From RGIG8775 sp045612185 (GTDB lineage: Bacteria > Bacillota > Clostridia > Oscillospirales > CAG-272): a stretch of 64,000 bases of DNA. Shown here piece after piece: positions 1 through 7,833 of this stretch. How positions within the stretch are numbered: the first letter of the stretch is position 1; each line of letters opens with the position of its first letter. The stretch lies in assembly GCA_045612185.1 (NCBI GenBank), contig JAZKYO010000130.1:49894-113893 (forward strand), written 5' to 3'. The notes below the pieces were generated by a model that saw only the letters and a list, made by a program, of their open reading frames with translations, was not told the origin of the DNA and made no database searches. Position numbers and translations under genes: made by a program.

Positions 1-690
1 TTTGACGAGATTCCCGAGCTTTCGTCCGAGAACCTCGGAGGCACGCTTAACACTCTGAAAAATAACAACCTTGAGTTTATCTGCTTTGGCGCGTCGGCAA
101 GCTTTCACGACAGAGAAAAGCATGAAAAAAGTATAGCTGAAGCTAAAGGCACAGTGGATGCGGCGAAAAGAGCGGGAGTCCCCTTTGTGCGTGTTTTCGG
201 CAACAATGTGTCTGTCGAAGCTCCCGAGGAATCTATGAAGAATATAATAGACGGCTTGCGCGCGGTTTGTGAATACGCTGAGAAAAGCGGAGTGATCGTC
301 TGCCTTGAGATACACGGAGACGTAAATACCCCCGAGCGTCTTGCGAAAGTGATAGCCGCTCTTAAGGAATATAAATCTTTTGGGATTATCTGGGACGTTT
401 GCCACACCTTTACATCTTGCGGAAACGATATAGACGAGATTTACAGCGTTATAGCGCCATACGTCCGTCACGTCCACCTTAAGGACGCTGTCAGAGAGGA
501 CGGAAAAACCGTAATCCGCACGCTGGGTGAGGGTAATATAAATATAGAAAGAATTATTAAGCTTTTGCTTGATGACGGCTATGACGGTTATTTCTCTTTT
601 GAACATGAAAAAAAGTGGCATAAAGAACTCCCCGAACCCGAAATTGAGTTTCCGAAATTCGTGGAGTATATTGGGAATTTGAATGTATAA
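1..690 (+). CDS. Sugar phosphate isomerase/epimerase, 5'-truncated
   Basis: Reading frame 1 is open from the first base of the window to the TAA at 688-690, so the start lies upstream. The product has the look of the xylose-isomerase-like TIM barrel family (AP endonuclease 2 fold): a conserved Glu in CLEIHG, the metal-ligand stretch IIWDVCHTF, HVHLKDAV and a C-terminal FSFEHEKKW. These enzymes isomerise or epimerise sugars or sugar phosphates in the cytoplasm; the actual substrate cannot be read from sequence. A second family member lies at 62831-63727, but the two are not obviously recent copies. A terminator follows directly. Family assignment is firm, substrate unknown. Confidence 0.85.
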   Translation, partial: FDEIPELSSENLGGTLNTLKNNNLEFICFGASASFHDREKHEKSIAEAKGTVDAAKRAGVPFVRVFGNNVSVEAPEESMKNIIDGLRAVCEYAEKSGVIVCLEIHGDVNTPERLAKVIAALKEYKSFGIIWDVCHTFTSCGNDIDEIYSVIAPYVRHVHLKDAVREDGKTVIRTLGEGNINIERIIKLLLDDGYDGYFSFEHEKKWHKELPEPEIEFPKFVEYIGNLNV

Positions 691-694
691 ACCA

Positions 695-723
695 AGGGCG
701 GCTGAAAAAGTCGCCCTGTTTTA
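695..723 (+). terminator. Rho-independent terminator after the isomerase
   Basis: AGGGCG (695-700) pairs with CGCCCT (712-717) around a short A-rich loop and is followed by GTTTT. It ends the transcript of the truncated isomerase gene. Confidence 0.7.
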
Positions 724-766
724 GTAAATAACAATACAAAAACAAGCAAAATCGACAAAAAAGGAC

Positions 767-795
767 TTGATTTTTTGTTTAAAGTGTTGTATAAT
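767..795 (+). promoter_or_regulatory. Sigma-A-type promoter of rsmE
   Basis: TTGATT at 767-772 and TATAAT at 790-795 are separated by exactly 17 bases, about 50 bases ahead of the rsmE start. Confidence 0.75.
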
Positions 796-844
796 AAAAA
801 AGCTGACCAAAAAATCGGCTTGAATTTTGTGGATTGGAGTCATT

Positions 845-1579
845 ATGCCTAAATTTTTTGTGAGACAGGAAAAGATATCCGACAATAAAATACTTATTAC
901 GGGCGATGACGCTTTTCACATTTCCCGCGCTCTCCGTATGGCAAAGGGGGAGCATATTACCGTTTGCGATATGCAGTGCAACGAATATGATTGCGTGCTT
1001 TCCGAGTTCAATCCCGACAACGTGGTTGCCGAGATTGTAACAAGCCGTAAAATAGACAACGAGCCCCCCGTAAAGGTCTTTTTGTTCCAGGCGCTTCCCA
1101 AAGGAGATAAGCTTGATACGGTTATACAAAAGGCGGTTGAGTGCGGTGTTTTTGAAATTACGCCTTTTGAAAGCGAGCGTTGCGTGGTTAAATCCAAGCC
1201 CGAGGCTGAGACGAGGAAAACCGAACGCAGAAATCGAATTGCGCTTGAGGCGGCCAAGCAAAGCGGCAGAGGATATATACCACAAGTCAATCCTACCGTA
1301 AGCTTTGCCCGCGCGGTCGAAAAGGCATGCGAATGTGATTTGTGCATTCTGTGCTATGAGGGGGAGGAGCAACTTTCGCTCAAACAGCTGCTGCGCGATA
1401 ACCAATCGGTAGAGACAATATCGGTGTTTATAGGCAGCGAGGGCGGCTTTTCTCTTGACGAGGTGCAATACGCCGTTGATAAAGGAATGAAATCTGTAAG
1501 TCTCGGAAAGAGAATACTGAGAACCGAGACCGCGTCTGCCTTTGTTCTTGGCTGTATAGTGTACGAAAAAGAGTTGTAA
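845..1579 (+). CDS. rsmE: 16S rRNA (uracil1498-N3)-methyltransferase RsmE
   Basis: The protein (244 aa) belongs to the RsmE family, SPOUT-fold methyltransferases that use S-adenosylmethionine to methylate N3 of U1498 in 16S rRNA. The N-terminal PUA-like part contains DDAFHISRALRM (residues 21-32). The C-terminal SPOUT knot has IGSEGGF (196-202) and SLGKRILRTETA (219-230), the SAM-binding signatures. The start is ATG 845, preceded by GGAG at 835-838, rather than the in-frame TTG at 827, which has no ribosome site. In many Bacillota rsmE follows prmA; here prmA lies some 53 kb away, so that pairing is broken. Confidence 0.93.
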   Translation: MPKFFVRQEKISDNKILITGDDAFHISRALRMAKGEHITVCDMQCNEYDCVLSEFNPDNVVAEIVTSRKIDNEPPVKVFLFQALPKGDKLDTVIQKAVECGVFEITPFESERCVVKSKPEAETRKTERRNRIALEAAKQSGRGYIPQVNPTVSFARAVEKACECDLCILCYEGEEQLSLKQLLRDNQSVETISVFIGSEGGFSLDEVQYAVDKGMKSVSLGKRILRTETASAFVLGCIVYEKEL

Positions 1580-1643
1580 TGTCAAAATACATAAAAATAA
1601 TTAAAAAATTTTAATATTTTGCATAAAAATTTTCAAAAACCTA

Positions 1644-1672
1644 TTGAAATTTTACAAAAAATGTAGTAAAAT
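1644..1672 (+). promoter_or_regulatory. Sigma-A-type promoter of the PucR-type regulator gene
   Basis: TTGAAA (1644-1649), a 17-base spacer and TAAAAT (1667-1672) stand about 50 bases upstream of the regulator's ATG in AT-rich DNA. Confidence 0.7.
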
Positions 1673-1724
1673 ATAGGACAGTATCAACAAAACAAGGAAA
1701 ATTAATTGCGAGGAGATATTATTT

Positions 1725-2810
1725 ATGTCAAACAGATTGTTTCAGGGTGTAATTCATCAGATGAAGGACGCCATTGACCGAGTTATAGGCGTTATAGACG
1801 AGAATGGAAGCATTATCGCCTGCTCGGAGCTTGTTCACGTTGGAGAAGTTAAGCAGGGAATTCGTGACGAGCTTGCATACTCGGGAGAGGTGTTCGTTCT
1901 TGACGGCTACACTTACAGAGCTATCAACGTGGGACTTAAAGCTGAATATACCGTTTTCGTTGAGGGCGAGGATAAAGTAGCGGACAAAATGTCCAAGCTT
2001 CTTACCATCTCTCTTGGAAACATCAAGAATCTTTACGATGAAAAATACGATAAGGGTTCGTTCATTAAAAATATTATTTTGGATAATATTCTCCCCAGCG
2101 ATATATACATTAAGAGTAAGGAGCTTCATTTCAACACAGAAGAGGTTCGCATCGTCTTCCTTATTAAATTTTACGGCAAGACAGATATGATGCCTTTTGA
2201 AATGCTCCAGAATATGTTTCCCGATAAGTCCAAGGATTACGTCATCAGCGTAGGCGAGCATGATATCGTGCTTGTTAAGGATATCAAGCAGGGAACAGAC
2301 GGTAAGGAAATTGAGAAGATAGCTACAAATATTGCTGATACTCTCAGTACAGAATTTTACACAAAGGTTGCTATTGGTATTTCTACTATCGTTGATAATA
2401 TCAAAGACCTTGCGCGTGCGTACAAAGAGGCTCAGGTTGCCCTTGACGTAGGAAAGGTTTTTGAAACAGAAAAGAATATCATCAGTTATGAGAATCTTGG
2501 TATAGGCAGACTTATTTACCAGCTTCCCACCACTCTTTGCGAAATGTTCCTTCAGGAAGTGTTCAAAAAGGGAAGTCTTGAGTCGCTTGACCGCGAAACC
2601 CTCATGACGATTCAGAGCTTTTTTGAAAACAACCTTAACGTTTCCGAAACCTCAAGAAAGCTTTTTGTACACCGTAATACACTTGTGTACAGACTTGAAA
2701 AAATCCGCAAGCTCACAGGTCTTGACCTCAGAGAGTTTGAGCATGCGATTACTTTCAAGGTCGCCCTTATGGTTAAGAAATACCTCAATTCCAAGCCCGG
2801 CAAGTTCTAA
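1725..2810 (+). CDS. PucR/CdaR-family transcriptional regulator
   Basis: The 361-residue protein ends in a PucR-type helix-turn-helix (about residues 298-355) with the typical NNLNVSETSRKLFVHRNT, LVYRLEKI and a C-terminal helix LREFEHAITFKVALMVKKYL. The middle region (about 130-285) resembles the GGDEF-like segment of CdaR proteins (IGISTIVDNIKDLARAYKEAQVALDVG). Such proteins regulate sugar-diacid, purine or related catabolic genes in response to a small ligand. The first 120 residues hold no domain I recognise. It is transcribed alone or with the next gene; the effector and targets are unknown. Start ATG 1725 follows GAGGAG at 1710-1715. Confidence 0.85.
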   Translation: MSNRLFQGVIHQMKDAIDRVIGVIDENGSIIACSELVHVGEVKQGIRDELAYSGEVFVLDGYTYRAINVGLKAEYTVFVEGEDKVADKMSKLLTISLGNIKNLYDEKYDKGSFIKNIILDNILPSDIYIKSKELHFNTEEVRIVFLIKFYGKTDMMPFEMLQNMFPDKSKDYVISVGEHDIVLVKDIKQGTDGKEIEKIATNIADTLSTEFYTKVAIGISTIVDNIKDLARAYKEAQVALDVGKVFETEKNIISYENLGIGRLIYQLPTTLCEMFLQEVFKKGSLESLDRETLMTIQSFFENNLNVSETSRKLFVHRNTLVYRLEKIRKLTGLDLREFEHAITFKVALMVKKYLNSKPGKF

Positions 2811-2906
2811 TTTATACATATTTCATATAAGCGGAGCGAGCGTGTTTAATAAGTACGTTTGTTTCGCTTATGTGTGTAATTTGAATAAAATATTAAGGAG
2901 CTTACT

Positions 2907-4226
2907 ATGCAGGATAACCTTGAGCCAAGGTGTGAGAATATGTCGAACGAGCACGATAAAAGCGAGTTTTGGTTAAAAGTTTTCGGGATTATTTGTGTCG
3001 CATTGCTCTTGGTGGTGGTTACGGCAATGTTGACTTTTTCTCTTACCGTAAACCATTTCGTTGTAAATCCGAACAATGGTGATAAACTTTCGGATACAAT
3101 AGACGTTGTTAAAGGGTACCTTGATGCTTACGCATACTTTGATTGCGATGAGGACGCGAGAATTGAGGCGGCTGTCAAGGCTTACGTTTCGGCGTCTGAC
3201 GACAAGTACAGTGTTTTCTATAACGCCGAAGAATTTAAGTCTCTTAACGATGATAAAGAGGGACGGTTTATCGGAATAGGCGTTTCAATTGCCGAAAAAG
3301 AAATTGTTTATGAAGGCAAAAGTCTTAAACTTATAGAAATAATAAACGTTTATGATAATTCCCCTGCGCTTGATGCGGGCCTTCACAGCGGAGATTTGAT
3401 CTATTCGGTTGATACTACCGATGGGGAGGTATTTACAAGCGAAGTTGGTCTTGACGTTACTTCCTCGAAAATAAAAGGCGAAGAAGGAACATCGGTTACA
3501 ATAACAATTCTTCGACCTTACGCCGACGGATATGAAAAACTTGATTTTACACTTGTGAGACGTGCGGTAGAGGTGAAATCGGTAACATGGTTTGTTGCCG
3601 AAAATACTCCAAGTGTCGGTGTGGTTACCATAACGCAATTTGATCTTAATACCCCTGCTTTGCTTACCGCGTCGGTTGATGCGCTGAAGGAACAAAATAT
3701 TAAAAAAATCGTTATAGATATGCGCGACAACGGCGGCGGAGAGCTTAATTCGGTTCTTGCCTGCGCCAGCTATTTTCTGAACCCGGGCGATATAATCGTA
3801 AGCGCAGAGGATAAGAACGGAAACATAGAAGAGTATGACGTGCGCACGCGCTCATATATTAAGTCGGCTTATTCCTCTTGTGAGGTTAAAAACGAGGATA
3901 TAGGAAAATACCGCGATTTTGAAGTTGCGGTGTTGGTTAATGGAAATACCGCCAGCGCGGCGGAGCTTCTTACAGCGGTTTTCAGAGACTATGGGCTTGC
4001 GCCGGTGATCGGTGAACAAACCTTTGGTAAAGGCACTATGCAGAGCACGTATTCTCTTGCTAAACTAGGCGTAGAAGGCGGAATTAAATTTACCACGGAC
4101 CTCTATTATCCCCCTTGCGGAGAGAATTATGACGGAGTGGGAATAACTCCCGATATAGTAGTTACCCCCGATGAAAGCCAAAACGACGCACAGTTGCTTG
4201 CGGCAATAGAAGAACTTTTAAAATAA
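2907..4226 (+). CDS. S41-family carboxyl-terminal processing peptidase (CtpA-like), membrane anchored
   Basis: A 439-aa protein with one N-terminal membrane segment (residues 23-47), a PDZ domain (about 115-205, with SPALDAGLHSGDLIYSVD), and an S41 peptidase domain (about 235-425). The Ser/Lys dyad is visible: Ser350 in NGNTASAAELLTA and Lys375 in GEQTFGKGTMQS; the oxyanion-side DMRDNGGGEL (271-280) is also present. CtpA-type enzymes cleave extracytoplasmic proteins near their C termini; in spore formers relatives such as CtpB process SpoIVFA. Start ATG 2907 follows AAGGAG at 2895-2900. It precedes greA-lysS on the same strand with a gap of only 55 bases. Confidence 0.9.
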   Translation: MQDNLEPRCENMSNEHDKSEFWLKVFGIICVALLLVVVTAMLTFSLTVNHFVVNPNNGDKLSDTIDVVKGYLDAYAYFDCDEDARIEAAVKAYVSASDDKYSVFYNAEEFKSLNDDKEGRFIGIGVSIAEKEIVYEGKSLKLIEIINVYDNSPALDAGLHSGDLIYSVDTTDGEVFTSEVGLDVTSSKIKGEEGTSVTITILRPYADGYEKLDFTLVRRAVEVKSVTWFVAENTPSVGVVTITQFDLNTPALLTASVDALKEQNIKKIVIDMRDNGGGELNSVLACASYFLNPGDIIVSAEDKNGNIEEYDVRTRSYIKSAYSSCEVKNEDIGKYRDFEVAVLVNGNTASAAELLTAVFRDYGLAPVIGEQTFGKGTMQSTYSLAKLGVEGGIKFTTDLYYPPCGENYDGVGITPDIVVTPDESQNDAQLLAAIEELLK

Positions 4227-4281
4227 TAAACAATTCGCGACCGACGACCGCGTAAAATAGCCGTCGGAGAAGGAGCATATT

Positions 4282-4761
4282 ATGGCAAAGACAAAGCAAA
4301 GGTATACAAAACAGGGTTACGAACTCCTGGTAAACGAACTTAATTACCTTAAAAATGAAAAACGTGAGCAGGTAAAAGAGGCAATAGCTACCGCTAGATC
4401 CTTCGGAGACCTTTCCGAGAACTCCGAGTATGATGAAGCTCGAAACGAACAGGCCAAGGTAGAAGCGCGTATAGCCGAGCTTGAGGCACTTATTGAGAAC
4501 GCCGAGATATTCGATGACTCTAATCTTGACACCTCGATAGTTAATATCGGTTCTTTCGTTAAGGTTTACGATAAAAAGAACGATGAGGAAATTGAGTATC
4601 ATATAGTTGGTTCTAACGAAACCGATCCTTTCGAAAATAAAATTTCGGTTGAGTCTCCCGTGGGAGTCGCTCTTAACGGTAAGAAGGCGGGCGACGTTGT
4701 GGCAGTTCACGCACCTGCAGGAACTATAACCCTTGAAATTCGTGAAGTATCCAGAAAATAA
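4282..4761 (+). CDS. greA: Transcription elongation factor GreA
   Basis: The 159-residue product is normal GreA length. Residues 1-75 form the coiled coil, with the acidic tip motif DLSENSEYDEAR that enters the RNA polymerase secondary channel and stimulates cleavage of backtracked RNA. The C-terminal FKBP-like domain shows VKVYDKKNDEEIEYHIVG and ISVESPVGVALNGKKAGD. An AGAAGGAG ribosome site precedes the ATG. lysS follows after 20 bases, the common greA-lysS pairing of Bacillota. Confidence 0.96.
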   Translation: MAKTKQRYTKQGYELLVNELNYLKNEKREQVKEAIATARSFGDLSENSEYDEARNEQAKVEARIAELEALIENAEIFDDSNLDTSIVNIGSFVKVYDKKNDEEIEYHIVGSNETDPFENKISVESPVGVALNGKKAGDVVAVHAPAGTITLEIREVSRK

Positions 4762-4781
4762 CCCCCTGAAAGGACATTGAA

Positions 4782-6278
4782 ATGGCAGATGTAAATAACA
4801 CTCCTGTTGTTGAGGAACAGGACCTTAATGAAATATTGCGTATAAGAAGAGCTAAGCTTAAAGAGCTTGTTGACGCAGGTCAGAACCCCTATGAAAAGGT
4901 TAAGTTTGATTTTGACACATACTCGGTTCAGATCAAGGAAGACTTTGAAAATTACGAGAACAAGGACGTAGCTATCGCGGGCAGAATTATGAGTCGCCGC
5001 GATATGGGTAAGGCTAACTTTATCGACGTTGCGGACGGTAAGGGAAGAATACAGTGCTACATCAAAATAGACGAAGTAGGCGAAGAGGTTTTTGAACAGT
5101 ACAAAAAGTGGGATATCGGTGACATCGTAGGTATCAAGGGCTTTGCGTTCAGAACCCGCCGCGGCGAGATTTCGGTACACGTAAAAGAGATAGAGCTTCT
5201 TTCCAAATCGCTCCTTCCTCTTCCCGAAAAGTTCCACGGACTTACCAACACCGACCTTCGTTACCGTCAGAGATACGTTGACCTTATCGTTAATCCCGAG
5301 GTGAAGGATACATTTATCAAGCGTAGCCTTATACTCAAGGAGATAAGAAATTACCTTGACAGCAAAGGATTCCTTGAGGTTGATACGCCTATACTTACAC
5401 CCTTTGAAATCGGTGCGTCCGCAAGACCTTTCGTAACTCATCATAACACTCTTGATATGGATATGTACCTCAGAATCGAGACAGAGCTTTATCTTAAGCG
5501 ACTTATCGTAGGCGGTATGGACAGAGTTTATGAGGTTGGACGTATATTCAGAAACGAGGGTATGGATACAAAGCATAACCCCGAATTTACAACCATAGAG
5601 CTTTACCAGGCTTATACCGACTATAAGGGTATGATGGATCTTGTAGAGGAGCTTTATAAGCTTCTTGCCGAAAAGATATGCGGTTCTCTTGATATTACTT
5701 ATCAGGGCAAGGAAATCCATATGGGTCAGTGGGAACGCCTTACTATGGTAGAGGCGGTTAAGAAGTATTCGGGTTGCGATTACTATGAATGGGCTACCGA
5801 TGAGGACGCAAGAGCTTGCGCTAAGAAGATGCACGTTGAAGTGCCCGCAGACGCTACCAAGGGCGCAGTACTTGTTGAGCTGTTCGACGCTTACGTAGAA
5901 GAAAAGCTTATTCAGCCTACCTTTATCTACGACTACCCCGTTGAAAACAGCCCACTTGCAAAGCGCAAAGCCGATGAGCCTGCGTTCACAGAGCGCTTTG
6001 AGTACTTTATCAACGCCACTGAGTTTGGAAATGCGTTCAGTGAGCTTAACGACCCCATCGACCAGAAGCAGAGATTTGAAAAGCAGGTTGCTGCAAAACG
6101 CGCAGAGGATCCTAACACCACAGCTCAGGTAGACTACGATTATGTAACAGCTCTTGAGTATGGCATGGCGCCTACGGGCGGACTTGGCTTCGGTATCGAC
6201 CGACTTGTAATGCTGCTTACAGATAGCGCGTCTATCAGAGACGTATTGTTGTTCCCGACAATGAAGCAGATCGACTGA
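4782..6278 (+). CDS. lysS: Lysyl-tRNA synthetase (class II)
   Basis: The 498-aa protein has an N-terminal OB-fold anticodon-binding domain (about 65-165, with IAGRIMSRRDMGKANFIDV) and the class II catalytic core. Motif 1 lies near residue 180-205, motif 2 near 252-280 (YEVGRIFRNEGMDTKHNPEF), and motif 3 near 466-480 (GLGFGIDRLVMLLT). It charges tRNA-Lys. It is cotranscribed with greA, and a strong terminator follows. I looked for a T-box leader and saw none; the gene has only 20 upstream bases. Confidence 0.97.
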   Translation: MADVNNTPVVEEQDLNEILRIRRAKLKELVDAGQNPYEKVKFDFDTYSVQIKEDFENYENKDVAIAGRIMSRRDMGKANFIDVADGKGRIQCYIKIDEVGEEVFEQYKKWDIGDIVGIKGFAFRTRRGEISVHVKEIELLSKSLLPLPEKFHGLTNTDLRYRQRYVDLIVNPEVKDTFIKRSLILKEIRNYLDSKGFLEVDTPILTPFEIGASARPFVTHHNTLDMDMYLRIETELYLKRLIVGGMDRVYEVGRIFRNEGMDTKHNPEFTTIELYQAYTDYKGMMDLVEELYKLLAEKICGSLDITYQGKEIHMGQWERLTMVEAVKKYSGCDYYEWATDEDARACAKKMHVEVPADATKGAVLVELFDAYVEEKLIQPTFIYDYPVENSPLAKRKADEPAFTERFEYFINATEFGNAFSELNDPIDQKQRFEKQVAAKRAEDPNTTAQVDYDYVTALEYGMAPTGGLGFGIDRLVMLLTDSASIRDVLLFPTMKQID

Positions 6279-6300
6279 TAATCAGCCGATACGCAAATAT

Positions 6301-6335
6301 AAACGGCGAGGGAATAAGTCTCTCGCCGTTTTTTA
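6301..6335 (+). terminator. Rho-independent terminator after lysS
   Basis: AAACGGCGAG (6301-6310) pairs with CTCGCCGTTT (6322-6331), followed by a T run. Confidence 0.9.
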
Positions 6336-6358
6336 ATATCAAGCAGAGTGGAGGAAGT

Positions 6359-7078
6359 ATGAAGGATAAGTATACAGAATCGGATATTCACGTAAAAAAC
6401 AAATTTATTGAAAAGCTGGATAATTTTTGGTTTTACTATAAAATACACGTGTTGGTGGCTGTTTTTGTCGTTTTTGTGCTTACAGTTTGCTTCGTCCAGT
6501 CTTGCAGTAAAGAAGAAAGCGACGTTACCGTGCTTTACACAGGCCCGTATCTTTACAGCTCAACAGAGCTTGAGGGGGTCAGGGAAGAGTTAAATGCGGC
6601 AATGCCGAGTGACTTCGACGGAAACGGGAAAAAGTATACCGATATAGTGACTTATCAGGTTATGAGCGAAGAGCAGATTCTTGAATACGAGGCGTATTTG
6701 AAGCAGGATAACCCCAAAGCTACTATTGACCGTACCTATTTTACTACGCAGATGCAGACATATAATAACTTTGTTCTTACCGGAGAGTGCGGCGTATTCT
6801 TACTTGACAGTCATTTATATGAAAAGCTTATATCACTTGATAAGGAACACATAGTTCTTAGACCGCTTTCCGAGGTGTTCGCAGAAATTCCCGATAGCGC
6901 AATAGGGGAATACGGAATAAAATTTTCGGAGACCGAGCTGTATAAAAACTCTGAAAATCTTTCAAAGCTTCCTGAGGATACGGTGCTTTGCATTACACAA
7001 CCGTTTGTAATGGGAAAATCGGGAAACCAAAAGCTCTATAACCGAATGACACAAATGTTTGTCGCAATGGCGAAATAG
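6359..7078 (+). CDS. Membrane-anchored protein of unknown function
   Basis: A 239-aa protein I do not recognise. About 28 mainly polar and charged residues precede a single hydrophobic segment (about 29-48, IHVLVAVFVVFVLTVCFV), then an extracytoplasmic domain of about 190 residues with no cysteine pairs or catalytic motif I can name. The topology (short cytoplasmic N terminus, outside C terminus) is inferred from the charges. GGAGGA at 6350-6355 supports ATG 6359. Twelve bases separate it from the pseudouridine synthase gene, so they are probably cotranscribed. Confidence 0.6.
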   Translation: MKDKYTESDIHVKNKFIEKLDNFWFYYKIHVLVAVFVVFVLTVCFVQSCSKEESDVTVLYTGPYLYSSTELEGVREELNAAMPSDFDGNGKKYTDIVTYQVMSEEQILEYEAYLKQDNPKATIDRTYFTTQMQTYNNFVLTGECGVFLLDSHLYEKLISLDKEHIVLRPLSEVFAEIPDSAIGEYGIKFSETELYKNSENLSKLPEDTVLCITQPFVMGKSGNQKLYNRMTQMFVAMAK

Positions 7079-7090
7079 AGAGGGTAAGAT

Positions 7091-7804
7091 TTGAGACTTG
7101 ATAAATTTTTGAGTGTTACAGCAACCGCAACACGAAGTGAATCGGGAAAAGCTGCGCGCGGGGGGCGTATTCTGGTAAACGGAGTTGCGTGTAAAAACGC
7201 TTCAATTCACATAGACCCCGATAATGATGTTGTTATTTATAACGGTGAGCGCGTTGTTTACCGAAAATATACCTATATAATGCTTAACAAACCCAAAGGG
7301 TTGGTTAGTGCCACCGAGGATAACAACGATAAAACAGTGCTTGAGCTTTTGCCCGAAAAGCTCAGGGGAATCGGTCTTTTCCCTTGCGGAAGGCTCGATA
7401 AAAACACGGTGGGGCTTATGCTTCTCACCGACAACGGAGAGCTTGGTCATAAGCTCTTGGCTCCTAAAAGTCACGTTTCGAAAACTTATGGATTTGAGTG
7501 CCTGTACGAACTTAGCGATGACGATGTTAAGGCTCTCGAAAACGGGGTTTATATTGCGGGGGGATATCTTACCAAGCCCGCAAAAATCAAGCTTTATGAT
7601 GGCAGACTTTCGGGAGAGATTACCATTACAGAAGGAAAATACCACCAAATCAAATTTATGTTTGAAACGGTGAAAAATAAAATAACCGAGCTTGAGCGTC
7701 TCACGTTCGGACCTTTAGCCAAGGACGAAAAACTCGCAAGAGGGGAATGGAGATACTTGACCGACTCGGAAGTTGAAATGCTTGAAAAGCATTGTGAACA
7801 GTAA
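7091..7804 (+). CDS. RsuA/RluB-family pseudouridine synthase
   Basis: The 237-residue protein opens with an S4 RNA-binding domain (MRLDKFLSVTATATRSESGKAARGGRILVNG), followed by the RsuA/RluB-type catalytic domain with YIMLNKPKGLVSATED and the active-site motif GRLDKNTVGLMLLTDNG, whose Asp is the catalytic nucleophile. The length is like RsuA, which makes pseudouridine 516 in 16S rRNA, but RluB/E/F-type 23S enzymes are close relatives, so target choice is uncertain. The start is TTG 7091 with AGAGGG upstream; no ATG fits the S4 domain. Confidence 0.85.
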   Translation: MRLDKFLSVTATATRSESGKAARGGRILVNGVACKNASIHIDPDNDVVIYNGERVVYRKYTYIMLNKPKGLVSATEDNNDKTVLELLPEKLRGIGLFPCGRLDKNTVGLMLLTDNGELGHKLLAPKSHVSKTYGFECLYELSDDDVKALENGVYIAGGYLTKPAKIKLYDGRLSGEITITEGKYHQIKFMFETVKNKITELERLTFGPLAKDEKLARGEWRYLTDSEVEMLEKHCEQ

Positions 7805-7833
7805 ATTTTTGCTCTTGAACGGAGGACTTTTAA

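Noticed and set aside
4227..4281. Terminator between ctpA-like gene and greA
   Set aside because: CCGACG and CGTCGG can pair over a long loop but no T tract follows and the greA ribosome site comes directly after; too weak.
4707..5834. Long open frame on the minus strand opposite lysS
   Set aside because: It mirrors lysS, has no ribosome site or family resemblance, and arises from the codon use of the real gene. The same applies to antisense frames at 779-1585, 10259-11308, 41950-42933, 48612-49541 and 51378-52313.
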